Shown here one piece after another: positions 1-8,261 of a DNA stretch of 19,875 nucleotides; positions within the stretch are counted from its first letter, which is position 1, and each line of letters starts with the position of its first letter. This DNA comes from Betaproteobacteria bacterium (GTDB taxonomy: Bacteria > Pseudomonadota > Gammaproteobacteria > Burkholderiales > SG8-39). The notes beneath the pieces were generated by a model. The model was not told the DNA's origin. It made no database searches and was given only the letters and a program-made list of their open reading frames with translations. Where the stretch lies: positions 1-19,875 of the forward strand of contig QYQC01000186.1 of NCBI GenBank assembly GCA_007280315.1, given 5' to 3'. The position numbers and the translations under genes are program-made.

Positions 1-322
1 GGGGAAACAGGGCGAAATTGCCGACGTGGTCGTAATGCAAATGGGTGATGATGACTTCGCGCACCTGCGCCGCAGTCACCCCCAGGCGTTGCAGCCCGAT
101 GTCGGGCGACAACAGCATTTTGCGCCCGCGGCGCTCGGCCACCTGCGCGTCGAAACCGGTATCGATGACGAAGGTGCGCAACGGGCTGCGCGCCAGCCAG
201 ACGAAGTAATCGAGCGGACTACCCTCCTCGTGCGCATCGCCGCCGATGAAATTTTCAGATGCCTTGCGCGCCAGCGTGGCATAACGAATGGCATAAACCT
301 CGTACTCTTCCATCGTCCCCAT
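1..322 (-). CDS. MBL-fold metallo-hydrolase, N-terminal part (runs off window)
   Basis: The first 107 residues of a metallo-beta-lactamase-fold hydrolase are visible; the gene continues beyond base 1. Residues 94-99 read HLHYDH, the HxHxDH zinc-binding signature of the superfamily, preceded by a hydrophobic strand (EVIIT) as expected. The stretch around residues 50-57 (TFVIDTGFD) is the usual strand and aspartate before the metal motif. The overall look resembles the N-acyl-homoserine-lactonase-like (AttM/AiiA) branch, but the substrate cannot be read from this half. The chosen ATG has GAGGGAG a few bases upstream; a second in-frame ATG three codons later is an alternative. It is divergent from the dehydrogenase cluster, with 176 bp between the starts. 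In this context a lactone or ester hydrolase would be plausible, but that is inference. Confidence 0.85.
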   Translation of the reverse strand, partial: MGTMEEYEVYAIRYATLARKASENFIGGDAHEEGSPLDYFVWLARSPLRTFVIDTGFDAQVAERRGRKMLLSPDIGLQRLGVTAAQVREVIITHLHYDHVGNFALFP

Positions 323-377
323 CGATGCTCCCTCGACCCGCGGAACCGAGAATCGCTATCGCGGCGGCCGGCGGATG

Positions 378-406
378 TTTGCACCCGGCCTGCCGCGTGT
401 TATGTT
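378..406 (+). promoter_or_regulatory. Candidate sigma70-type promoter for the dehydrogenase cluster
   Basis: In the 176-bp divergent gap, TTTGCA (378-383) and TATGTT (401-406) are separated by 17 bp, each matching 4 of 6 consensus positions. This would start transcription roughly 85-90 bp before the first dehydrogenase. It is a by-eye match only. The same gap must also drive the MBL gene on the other strand. Confidence 0.3.
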
Positions 407-498
407 TGCCTGTGCGCCAGTGTGCGAGCAGCGCCTGCGTGCGTCAAGCAGCGCGACTGGTGCGCCAACGCCGTGACCCACACATTTGAAAGGACTTG

Positions 499-1557
499 AT
501 GAAAACCTACAGCATCGCCGTCATCGCCGGTGACGGCATCGGCAAGGAAGTGATGCCCGAAGGCGTGCGCGCGCTCGAAGCGGCGGCGCGCAAATTCGGG
601 ATATCGCTCTCTCTGGATCACTTCGACTGGAGTTGCGACAACTACGACAGGCACGGCTGGTGGATGCCGCCGGACTGGAAACAGCGCATAGGCGGGCACG
701 ACTGCATATTCTTCGGCGCCAGCGGCTGGCCGGCCAGGGTGCTCGATCACGTCTCGCTATGGGATTCGCTGATCAAGTTCCGCCGCGAATTCGACCAGTA
801 TGTGAATCTGCGCCCGGTGCGCCTGATGCCCGGCGTCGCCTGCCCGCTGGCGGGGCGCAAGGTCGGCGACATCGATTACTACGTGGTGCGCGAGAACACC
901 GAGGGCGAATACTCCTCCATCGGCGGTCGCCTGTACGAGGGGACGGAACGCGAGATGGCGCAGCAGATTTCAACCTTCAGCCGCAAAGGCGTGGATCGCA
1001 TCATGAAGTTCGCGTTCGAACTGGCGATGACACGCCCGCGCAGGGAAGTTACCTCCGCCACCAAGTCGAATGGCATCTCCATCACCATGCCCTATTGGGA
1101 CGAACGATTTGCCGCAATGGCGAAGAACTATCCCTCGATAAAGACCAGCCAATACCACATCGACGGTCTCACCATCCAGATGGTGCTCAATCCGCAGCGC
1201 TTCGACGTCATCGTCGGCTCCAACCTGTTCGGCGACATCCTGTCCGACCTTGGCCCGGCAACTGCCGGCACGATCGGCATCGCGCCTTCGGCCAACATCA
1301 ATCCGGAGCGTATCTTCCCGTCGCTGTTCGAGCCGGTGCACGGATCGGCGCCGGATATTTATGGCAAGAACATCGCCAACCCGATCGGACAGATCTGGTC
1401 GGGTGCAATGCTGCTCGATCATCTGGGACACAAAGATGCCGGCGCCGCGATATTTCACGCGATCGAACAAGTGCTGCTCGATGGTCCGCGCACGCCGGAC
1501 CTGGGCGGAAAGGCCAGTACCGGGGATGTCGGCAAGGCGGTTGCCGCGCTGATCTGA
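499..1557 (+). CDS. Tartrate/D-malate dehydrogenase family protein (beta-decarboxylating), copy 1
   Basis: A 352-residue NAD-dependent beta-decarboxylating dehydrogenase of the isopropylmalate/isocitrate/tartrate dehydrogenase family. These enzymes oxidise a 2-hydroxyacid at C2, usually with loss of the beta-carboxylate, in the cytoplasm with Mn or Mg. Visible features: the IAGDGIG N-terminal signature (8-15), substrate arginines at R95, R105 and R131, the catalytic tyrosine in RENTEGEYS (Y138), the catalytic lysine K189 in TKSNG, metal aspartates D222, D246 and D250, and the HGSAPDI nucleotide-binding segment (281-287). The sequence reads like tartrate or D-malate dehydrogenase (TtuC/DmlA/TDH type), not LeuB. 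AGGA ends four bases before the ATG at 499; a TTG at 496 directly abuts the AGGA and is less likely. The substrate could be D-malate, tartrate or a related acid. Confidence 0.9.
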   Translation: MKTYSIAVIAGDGIGKEVMPEGVRALEAAARKFGISLSLDHFDWSCDNYDRHGWWMPPDWKQRIGGHDCIFFGASGWPARVLDHVSLWDSLIKFRREFDQYVNLRPVRLMPGVACPLAGRKVGDIDYYVVRENTEGEYSSIGGRLYEGTEREMAQQISTFSRKGVDRIMKFAFELAMTRPRREVTSATKSNGISITMPYWDERFAAMAKNYPSIKTSQYHIDGLTIQMVLNPQRFDVIVGSNLFGDILSDLGPATAGTIGIAPSANINPERIFPSLFEPVHGSAPDIYGKNIANPIGQIWSGAMLLDHLGHKDAGAAIFHAIEQVLLDGPRTPDLGGKASTGDVGKAVAALI

Positions 1558-1592
1558 CCAACGGCATCAATCAACATGAGAAAAGAGCGCAA

Positions 1593-2651
1593 ATGAAGCA
1601 ATACAGAATCGCGGCCATCCCCGGCGACGGCATCGGCCAGGAAGTGATCGGCGAGGGCATCAAAGTCCTCAATACGCTGGCGCGGGAATCGAAGCGATTC
1701 AGTTTCAGTTTCCGGCATTTTCCGTGGAGCAGCGACTACTACCTTAAGCACGGCTACTACATCCCGCCGGGCGGCCTGGAGGCGTTGAAAGAATTCGACG
1801 CCATTTTTTTCGGCGCCGTCGGCAGCCCCAAGGTGCCCGACCACATCTCGCTGTGGGGTTTGCGCCTGCCGATCTGCCAGGGGTTCGATCAGTATGCCAA
1901 CGTGCGCCCGGCGCGGGTGCTGCCAGGCGTACAAAGCCCGCTAAGAAACGGCCAGGGGATCGACTGGGTGATCATCCGCGAAAACACCGAGGGTGAATAT
2001 TCGGGCTCGGGCGGCCGCGTGCACCAAGGGTTGCCCGAGGAAATCGCCACCGAAACCTCGGTATTCACCCGCACCGGCGTGGAACGCATCCACCGTTACG
2101 CGTTCGAACTCGCGGCGAAGCGGCCGCGCAGGAATCTGACGCTGGTGACGAAATCCAACGCGCAGCGCCACGGCATGGTGCTGTGGGACGAAATTTTCCA
2201 CGAGGTGGCCAAGGATTTTCCGCGAGTAAATACGCAGCGCATCCTGGTCGACGCAGTGACTACCGTGATGACGCTCAAACCACAGTCGTTGGATGTGATC
2301 GTCGCGACCAACCTGCATGCCGATATTCTTTCCGATCTGGCCGCCGCGTTGTCTGGCAGCCTGGGCATCGCGCCGACCGCGAATCTGAATCCGGAGCGCA
2401 GGTTCCCGTCGATGTTCGAACCGATCCACGGTTCGGCCATCGACATTGCCGGCAAGGGTATCGCCAATCCCATCGCCACCTTCTGGACCGCGGCGATGAT
2501 GCTGGAGCATCTGGGCGAGACCCAGGCCGCGACGCGCCTGATGTGGGCGATCGAAGCAGTGACGGCGGAAAAGATATTTACCCCCGACCTGGGCGGCACT
2601 GCGCGTACCGCCGAGGTGACCCGGGCAGTGCGCAATTTTCTGCGACAATAA
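1593..2651 (+). CDS. Isocitrate/isopropylmalate/tartrate dehydrogenase family protein, divergent copy 2
   Basis: A second 352-residue member of the same family, 35 bp after copy 1 and alignable to it almost without gaps. It keeps the GDGIG signature (11-15), Y136 in IRENTEGEYS, K187 in TKSNA, the three metal aspartates (D220, D244, D248) and the HGSA nucleotide segment. It differs in the substrate pocket: where copy 1 has R95, this copy has C95, while an arginine appears at 91, one helical turn earlier. The pocket is therefore likely tuned to a different acid. The ATG at 1593 follows an AAGAG-type ribosome site; a six-codon mini-ORF starting at 1576 ends on TGA overlapping this ATG. The open frame extends far upstream, but that part is antisense-like noise inside copy 1. 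Family call is firm, substrate unknown. Confidence 0.88.
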   Translation: MKQYRIAAIPGDGIGQEVIGEGIKVLNTLARESKRFSFSFRHFPWSSDYYLKHGYYIPPGGLEALKEFDAIFFGAVGSPKVPDHISLWGLRLPICQGFDQYANVRPARVLPGVQSPLRNGQGIDWVIIRENTEGEYSGSGGRVHQGLPEEIATETSVFTRTGVERIHRYAFELAAKRPRRNLTLVTKSNAQRHGMVLWDEIFHEVAKDFPRVNTQRILVDAVTTVMTLKPQSLDVIVATNLHADILSDLAAALSGSLGIAPTANLNPERRFPSMFEPIHGSAIDIAGKGIANPIATFWTAAMMLEHLGETQAATRLMWAIEAVTAEKIFTPDLGGTARTAEVTRAVRNFLRQ

Positions 2652-2693
2652 CGAAACGCGAGCCGGAGAGTGGCCGCCAAAGGAGGAGCAACC

Positions 2694-4187
2694 GTGAACA
2701 TTGCCAACCACGTCGAACGCATCGCGCGCCAGGCCCCGGGGCGCAAGGCCATCGTATTCGAGGGTCAGCACATCAGCTACGCCGCGCTCGACGCCTGCGC
2801 CAGCGCCCTGGCCCGCTCGCTCAGGACCAACGGCGTGCGCCGCGGCGACCGCGTCGCGCTGTTCCTGCCCAACATTCCCGCGTTCATGCTCGCCTACCTC
2901 GCCGGGCAGAAAGCCGGCGCCATCGTGGTATCGGTCAACAGCATATTCAAATCCGAAGAGGTCAAGTACATTCTGAACGACTCCGGTGCGGAGGTGGTGT
3001 TTACCACCGCCGAACTGTTGTCCAACATTCCGCGCGAGCAGTGCCCCGCGATTCGGAAAACCGTGATCTGCGAAGGTCAGGCCGCAAATGAAATCCTGCT
3101 CGGCGACTGGCTCAGCGCGGGCAGGCCGCCGCTCAAGACCGAAGACATGGCAGCCGGCGATGCGGCGGTGCTGCTGTATTCTTCCGGCACCACCGGCTTC
3201 CCCAAGGGCGTGACGCTCACCCACGACAACGTCATCACCAATGTGCGCGCAGCGGTCAATTGTTCCTCACATAACAGCAAGGACAGATTGGCGATCTTCC
3301 TGCCGCTGTTTCACGTGTTCGCACAGAACTACATCATGAACGCCGGTTTCGAGGCCGGCGCGACGCTCATATTGTTCCGCCGCTTTGTGCCGGACGCCGT
3401 GCTCGACGCCATCGAGCGCGAGCGCGTCACCATGTTTTTCGCCGTTCCGACCATATACATTGCGCTCCTCGGCGCCAATGTGCCGAAGGAAAAACTGGCT
3501 TCGGTGCGCTACTTCTTTTCCGCCGCCGCGACCATGCCGCAGGAGATATCGCGCCGCTGGACCGAACTCTACGGTCCGCCCGTGCATGAGGGCTACGGAC
3601 TGACTGAATGCTCGCCCTGCGCCGCCTACAACCACGTCAGCAAACACAAATTCGGCAGCGTCGGCACGGCGATCGAGAATTTCGAGGTGAAGATTTTCGA
3701 CGAGAACGACCGCGAGCTGCCGCGCGGCGAATGGGGCGAAATCGTCATGCGCGGACCGGGCGTGATGAAAGAGTATTGGGGCAAGCCCGAGGAAACGGCG
3801 CAGGCGCTGCGTGGCGGCTGGCTGCATTCGGGCGACATCGGCAGAATGGACGACGAAGACTACGTGTTCATCGTCGATCGCGTAAAGGACATGATCAATG
3901 TGTCCGGATTCAAGGTCTGGCCGGCCGAAGTGGAGAATTACCTGTACCAGATTCCGCAGATTAAGGAAGTCGCCGTCTACGGTGTGCCTGACGAACTGAA
4001 GGGCGAACGCGTATGCGCCGCCGTGGTGCTGAAGGACGGTGCGCAGCTCGACCCGGAAACGGTCATCGACTGGTGCAGGGAAAAGCTGGCTGCCTACAAG
4101 ACCCCCGCCCGCGTCGATATCGTAAAAGAACTGCCCAAGAGCGCGACCGGAAAAATCCTCAAGCGCATGCTGCGCCAGCAGCAATAG
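2694..4187 (+). CDS. AMP-forming acyl-CoA synthetase (ligase)
   Basis: A 497-residue ANL-superfamily acyl-CoA ligase that activates a carboxylic acid with ATP to an acyl-AMP and then to the CoA thioester. Motifs are complete: the P-loop-like YSSGTTGFPKG (162-172), YGLTE (301-305), the ATP-binding aspartate in HSGD (D381), the hinge region DRVKDMINVSGFKV (395-408) and the C-terminal catalytic lysine K487 in PKSATGKILKR. Length is typical of the medium/long-chain or malonyl-CoA-synthetase-like group. The start is set by AAAGGAGG six to seven bases before the GTG at 2694; an in-frame GTG at 2670 has only a badly spaced site. It lies 42 bp after the second dehydrogenase and 22 bp before the acyltransferase. 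It may activate a product of the dehydrogenases or supply acyl-CoA to the acyltransferase. The sequence does not decide between these. Confidence 0.92.
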   Translation: MNIANHVERIARQAPGRKAIVFEGQHISYAALDACASALARSLRTNGVRRGDRVALFLPNIPAFMLAYLAGQKAGAIVVSVNSIFKSEEVKYILNDSGAEVVFTTAELLSNIPREQCPAIRKTVICEGQAANEILLGDWLSAGRPPLKTEDMAAGDAAVLLYSSGTTGFPKGVTLTHDNVITNVRAAVNCSSHNSKDRLAIFLPLFHVFAQNYIMNAGFEAGATLILFRRFVPDAVLDAIERERVTMFFAVPTIYIALLGANVPKEKLASVRYFFSAAATMPQEISRRWTELYGPPVHEGYGLTECSPCAAYNHVSKHKFGSVGTAIENFEVKIFDENDRELPRGEWGEIVMRGPGVMKEYWGKPEETAQALRGGWLHSGDIGRMDDEDYVFIVDRVKDMINVSGFKVWPAEVENYLYQIPQIKEVAVYGVPDELKGERVCAAVVLKDGAQLDPETVIDWCREKLAAYKTPARVDIVKELPKSATGKILKRMLRQQQ

Positions 4188-4209
4188 TGGTCTCGCCGCC
4201 GGGGCCGGC

Positions 4210-5619
4210 GTGAGCAGCGTAACCCTGCCGCTGTGGCTGGTCGTACTGGCCGGCCTTCTTGCCCTCGTCGGGCTGCTAGACCGGCTGCTGGTGCCGAGCG
4301 TGCGCTGGTTGATCCGCAGCCGCGCGAACAAGGTGCTGGACGAAGTCGCGTCGAAGCTGAAGATCGAAATTCGCCCGTTCCAGCAGACGCGCCGCCAGGT
4401 GCTGATCGACCGCCTGCTCTACGACGAAAAGGTGCAGCAGGCGGCAGCCGCGTATGCGCGCGCGCAGAACATGCCGCGCGAAGTGGTCATGGCGCAACTC
4501 ACCGGCTATGCGCGCGAAATCGTCCCGGCGTTCAACGCCTACTTCTACTTCCGCGTCGGCTACTGGATCGGGCGCAAAATCGCGCAGACCTTGTATCGGG
4601 TGCGCGTCGGCTATACCGACAGCGAGGGACTGGCGCGCGTCTCGCCCGACGCCACGGTGGTATTCGTGATGAACCACCGCAGCAACATGGACTATATTCT
4701 CGCCGCCTATCTGGTGGCGGACCAGGCGGCGCTGTCCTATGCCGTGGGTGAATGGGCGCGCATCTGGCCGCTGCAGCAGCTGATCCGCTCCATGGGCGCC
4801 TACTTCGTGCGCCGAAACTCGCGCGATGATCTTTACCGCCGCGTACTCGAGCGCTACATCGGCATGGCGACCGACGCCGGCGTCACCCAGGCGCTGTACC
4901 CGGAAGGCTCGCTCAGCCGCGACGGCAGCTTGCGCGCGCCGAAGCTGGGGGCGCTCGATTACATGGTCCGTGGTTTCAATCCCGAGGGCGAGCGCGATCT
5001 GGTATTCATCCCGCTCGGGATCAATTACGACCGCACGCTTGAAGACCGCAGCCTGCTGCTCGGCCTGGATCAGAGCGCGAAGCGTCCGGGCACGCTCAAG
5101 GCCACCTGGAACACGCTGGCGTTCGCCGCGCACCAGGCCGGCCTGAGGCTGCGCAGCGATTGGCACCGCTTCGGCTATGCCTGCGTCAATTTCGGCACGC
5201 CGCTGTCGATGCGCGAGCATCTGAAATCGCAGGGCTTCGATTTTCGCAAACTGGACAAGGATCAGCGTCAGGCGCGCGTGGCCGAACTCGGCGCGCAACT
5301 GATGCAGCGCGTGGGCAAACTGATCCCGGTCCTGCCGGTTCCGCTGGTGGCACTGGTGTTCGTGCGCAACGCGGGGAAAGCGCTGTCAGAACTGGAGTTG
5401 AAATCCGAGGTGGAATCGCTGATCGAGCGACTGGAAGCGGCGGGCGCGCACATCTACATCCCGCGGCGCGACCGCGACTATGCCATCACCACCGGACTGC
5501 GCATGATGCTGCTGCGCCACCTGGTGGTGGAGCGCGACGGCCTGTACACAGCCGATCCAGCCGAATCGGCGCTGCTTGCCTACTACGCCAATTCCATCGC
5601 GCACCTATTGCCGCGGTGA
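4210..5619 (+). CDS. PlsB-like glycerolipid acyltransferase, short form
   Basis: A 469-residue acyltransferase of the glycerol-phosphate family. All four signature blocks are present: NHRSNMD (155-161, the HX4D catalytic pair H156/D161), GAYFVRR (196-202), YPEGSLSRDG (230-239) and VFIPLGINYD (265-274). The wording of blocks I and II is close to E. coli PlsB (HRSHMDY, GAFFIRR). At 469 residues it is far shorter than the roughly 800-residue PlsB and has instead one N-terminal membrane helix (about 6-27). It probably acts at the inner membrane, transferring an acyl group to glycerol-3-phosphate or a lysolipid. The GTG at 4210 has no good ribosome site, and the gene follows the CoA ligase by 22 bp, so translation may be coupled. 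The neighbouring ligase could make its acyl-CoA substrate. The acceptor is not certain. Confidence 0.82.
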   Translation: MSSVTLPLWLVVLAGLLALVGLLDRLLVPSVRWLIRSRANKVLDEVASKLKIEIRPFQQTRRQVLIDRLLYDEKVQQAAAAYARAQNMPREVVMAQLTGYAREIVPAFNAYFYFRVGYWIGRKIAQTLYRVRVGYTDSEGLARVSPDATVVFVMNHRSNMDYILAAYLVADQAALSYAVGEWARIWPLQQLIRSMGAYFVRRNSRDDLYRRVLERYIGMATDAGVTQALYPEGSLSRDGSLRAPKLGALDYMVRGFNPEGERDLVFIPLGINYDRTLEDRSLLLGLDQSAKRPGTLKATWNTLAFAAHQAGLRLRSDWHRFGYACVNFGTPLSMREHLKSQGFDFRKLDKDQRQARVAELGAQLMQRVGKLIPVLPVPLVALVFVRNAGKALSELELKSEVESLIERLEAAGAHIYIPRRDRDYAITTGLRMMLLRHLVVERDGLYTADPAESALLAYYANSIAHLLPR

Positions 5620-5635
5620 CGCTGCGCGGCGTGGC

Positions 5636-5641
5636 TACAAT
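5636..5641 (+). promoter_or_regulatory. Candidate -10 element before tcuA
   Basis: TACAAT matches the -10 consensus in 5 of 6 positions and lies in the 49-bp gap between the acyltransferase stop and the tcuA start. No convincing -35 is present at 16-18 bp. It could give tcuAB its own transcript in addition to read-through from the upstream genes. Confidence 0.25.
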
Positions 5642-5668
5642 GGCGGCATAAATACACGATCCTAGCTG

Positions 5669-7081
5669 ATGACAGACCGAATGCACGACGTGATCGTGAT
5701 TGGCGGCGGCAACGCCGGCCTGTGCGCGGCGCTGACGGCGCGTGAAAGCGGCGCCAGCGTGTTGCTGCTCGAATCTGCGCCGCGCGCATGGCGCGGCGGC
5801 AACTCGCAGCACACGCGCAATCTGCGCTGCATGCACGACGCCCCGCAGGATGTGCTCACCGATGCCTATCCGGAAGAGGAATACTGGCAGGATCTGCGCA
5901 AAGTCACCGGCGGTGTCACCAACGAAGCGCTGGCGCGGCTGGCGATACGCGACTCGGCGCATTGTCGCGACTGGATGCGCCGGCACGGCGTGCACTTCCA
6001 GCCATCGCTCTCCGGCACGTTGCAGCTCTCGCGCACCAACGCGTTCTTCCTCGGCGGCGGCAAGGCACTGGTCAACGCCTACTACCGCAGCGCCGAACTG
6101 CTCGGCGTGCATATCCGTTATGACGCGCCGGTGGCCCGGCTGGAACTCAGCCAGGGCCGTTTCGTCGCGGCGCATACAGGCGACGAGCGCATCGAAGCAA
6201 GGGCCTGCGTCGTCGCTAGCGGCGGTTTCGAATCGAACCGCGAATGGTTGCGCCAAGCCTGGGGCCAGAGCAACGGCGAATGGGTGGCCGACAATTTCCT
6301 CATTCGCGGCACGCGCTTCAACCTCGGCGTGTTGCTGAAATTCCTGATCGAAGCCGGCGCCGACACCATCGGCGACCCGACGCAGTGCCATGCGGTAGCC
6401 ATCGACGCGCGCTCACCCTTGTATGACGGCGGCATCTGCACCCGCGTGGACAGCGTGTCGCTCGGCATCGTGGTCAATCAACTCGCCGCGCGCTTCTACG
6501 ACGAAGGCGAGGATTTCTGGCCCAAGCGATACGCCATCTGGGGCAGGCTGGTCGCAGGGCAACCCGGACAAATCGCGTATTCAATCATAGATGCCAAAGC
6601 GATCGGTCGCTTCATGCCGCCGGTGTTTCCCGGAGTAAAGGCGCAGTCGGTTCCCGAACTTGCTCGCGCGCTCGGCCTCGACGCGGCAGCATTGGTGCGC
6701 ACGGTCAGCGACTACAACGCGGCCTGCCGCCCGGGCAGTTTCGATCATGCCACGCTCGACGACTGCGCCACCTCGGGCCTCACGCCGCCGAAGACACATT
6801 GGGCGCGCCCGATCGACACCGCGCCGTTCTCCGCCTATCCGCTCAAACCCGGTATTACGTTCACCTATCTCGGGGTGGTGGTGAACGCACAGGCCGCCGT
6901 ATTTTTCGACGGACAACCGAGCCCCAATCTGTTCGCTGCCGGCGAAATCATGGCTGGCAATGTACTCGGCCAGGGTTACACCGCCGGCGTCGGCATGACC
7001 ATCGGTACCGCCTTCGGGCGCATCGCGGGCACCCAGGCCGCAGCTGCCGCCGTTCGAGGCAAAATGCATGCAGCCGCTTGA
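5669..7081 (+). CDS. tcuA: FAD-dependent tricarballylate dehydrogenase TcuA
   Basis: A 470-residue flavoprotein of the succinate dehydrogenase/fumarate reductase/KSTD superfamily. In Salmonella TcuA oxidises tricarballylate to cis-aconitate. The N-terminal dinucleotide fold VIVIGGGNAG (about 8-17) with an acidic residue ending the second strand (LLLE) binds FAD. VVASGGFESN in the middle and the C-terminal GEIMAGNVLGQGYTAG segment are typical flavin and substrate contacts of this family. Length fits TcuA (about 470). The downstream gene overlaps it by 14 bp and encodes the matching TcuB partner, which strongly supports the name. The first ATG lacks a clear ribosome site; a second in-frame ATG four codons later is possible. 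Related FAD-dependent fumarate-reductase-like enzymes look similar, so the exact substrate in this organism is inferred. Confidence 0.9.
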   Translation: MTDRMHDVIVIGGGNAGLCAALTARESGASVLLLESAPRAWRGGNSQHTRNLRCMHDAPQDVLTDAYPEEEYWQDLRKVTGGVTNEALARLAIRDSAHCRDWMRRHGVHFQPSLSGTLQLSRTNAFFLGGGKALVNAYYRSAELLGVHIRYDAPVARLELSQGRFVAAHTGDERIEARACVVASGGFESNREWLRQAWGQSNGEWVADNFLIRGTRFNLGVLLKFLIEAGADTIGDPTQCHAVAIDARSPLYDGGICTRVDSVSLGIVVNQLAARFYDEGEDFWPKRYAIWGRLVAGQPGQIAYSIIDAKAIGRFMPPVFPGVKAQSVPELARALGLDAAALVRTVSDYNAACRPGSFDHATLDDCATSGLTPPKTHWARPIDTAPFSAYPLKPGITFTYLGVVVNAQAAVFFDGQPSPNLFAAGEIMAGNVLGQGYTAGVGMTIGTAFGRIAGTQAAAAAVRGKMHAAA

Positions 7082-8237
7082 TCCTCTGCTGAGGGAAGCC
7101 GGCGCCGCAACAAGCGCGGCAGCGCGAGGCACTGCGGCTGCGGAAGTGGCGCGCCAGCTGCAGATCTGCAATGCCTGTCGTTACTGCGAAGGTTTTTGCG
7201 CAGTGTTCCCGGCGATGACCCGGCGGCTTGAATTCGGCAAAGCCGACGTCGACTACCTGGCCAATCTGTGCCACAACTGCGGCGCCTGCCTGCATGCCTG
7301 CCAATACGCGCCGCCGCACGAGTTCGCGGTTAATGTTCCGCAGGCGATGGCCAGGGTGCGCGTCCAGACCTACTCGGACTACGCCTGGCCGCGGGCTCTT
7401 GGACGCCTGTATCGGCACAACGGCGTCGCAATTGCGCTCGCGCTGTCCTCGGGCCTGGCGCTGTTCTTGGTGCTGGTGATCGCTCTCACCGGAAATCTTT
7501 GGCATGAGCCCATGGCGGGAAACTTCTATCGCGTGTTTCCGCACAATCTGATGGTGTCCATGTTCGCCCCTATATTACTGTTCGCGCTGCTGGCGCTGGC
7601 GCTCGGCGTGCGCCGATTCTGGCGCGACATATCGCCCGCTGATCGTGCGCAGGACGCGCCGCGCGCCGCGGTGGCCGAGGCAACGCAAGCCGCCTTGAGC
7701 CTGAAGTATCTCGACGGCGGCCATGGCGAGGGCTGCAACGAAGCGGACGATAGGTTCACACTCTGGCGCCGGCGCTTCCACCACCTCACGTTTTACGGCT
7801 TCCTGCTGTGCTTCGCTTCGACCTCGGTGGCGACGCTGTATCACTATCTTCTAGGCTGGTCCGCACCTTATGCGTTAGTGAGCCTTCCGGTGCTGCTGGG
7901 AACTGCGGGGGGAATCGGCTTGCTGATTGGCCCTTCCGGGCTGCTATGGTTGAATCTTCGCCGCCATCCGCTTCACGGCGATGCGGCGCAAAGGCCGATG
8001 GATCTTGGCTTTATAGCGCTGCTGCTCCTGGCCAGCGCCAGTGGCATCGCCTTGCTCGCCTGGCGTGACAGCGGCGCCATGGCACTGCTGCTGGCGCTGC
8101 ATCTCGGTATCGTGATGGCCCTGTTCCTGACGCTGCCCTACGGCAAGTTCGCGCATGGCGTTTATCGCACCGCGGCGCTGCTCAAGTGGGCGATCGAAAA
8201 AAGGCAGCCGAGCCGTCTGCAGCTCGAACCCGAGTGA
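7068..8237 (+). CDS. tcuB: Tricarballylate utilization protein TcuB, Fe-S/haem electron carrier
   Basis: A 389-residue membrane protein that takes electrons from the FADH2 of TcuA and passes them towards the quinone pool. The N-terminal third carries two 4Fe-4S motifs of the CxxCxxCxxxC type (C34/37/40/44 and C68/71/74/78). The rest has about six hydrophobic helices (roughly 116-140, 160-178, 235-260, 262-290, 305-325, 330-350) with histidines suited to haem b binding (for example in RRFHHLTFYG and LYHYLLG). Length and order match Salmonella TcuB/CitB-domain proteins. The ATG lies inside the last codons of tcuA with GAGG just upstream, so the two are translationally coupled. The stop at 8237 is followed by a convergent 119-bp gap that contains an ABC-ATPase relic rather than tcuC. 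Confidence 0.92.
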   Translation: MQPLDPLLREAGAATSAAARGTAAAEVARQLQICNACRYCEGFCAVFPAMTRRLEFGKADVDYLANLCHNCGACLHACQYAPPHEFAVNVPQAMARVRVQTYSDYAWPRALGRLYRHNGVAIALALSSGLALFLVLVIALTGNLWHEPMAGNFYRVFPHNLMVSMFAPILLFALLALALGVRRFWRDISPADRAQDAPRAAVAEATQAALSLKYLDGGHGEGCNEADDRFTLWRRRFHHLTFYGFLLCFASTSVATLYHYLLGWSAPYALVSLPVLLGTAGGIGLLIGPSGLLWLNLRRHPLHGDAAQRPMDLGFIALLLLASASGIALLAWRDSGAMALLLALHLGIVMALFLTLPYGKFAHGVYRTAALLKWAIEKRQPSRLQLEPE

Positions 8238-8261
8238 GTTCCTGCCTCGGCCATAATCTCC

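Noticed and set aside
323..498. Repeated TGCGCCA words in the gap before the first dehydrogenase (about 412-418 and 461-467)
   Set aside because: The copies are short, irregularly spaced and imperfectly inverted, with no convincing operator pattern.
633..1592. Upstream extension of the second dehydrogenase frame
   Set aside because: It overlaps the first dehydrogenase in another frame; family homology begins exactly at the 1593 ATG.
1941..3224. 427-codon minus-strand open frame across the second dehydrogenase and the ligase
   Set aside because: It spans two well-supported plus-strand genes and shows no family features.
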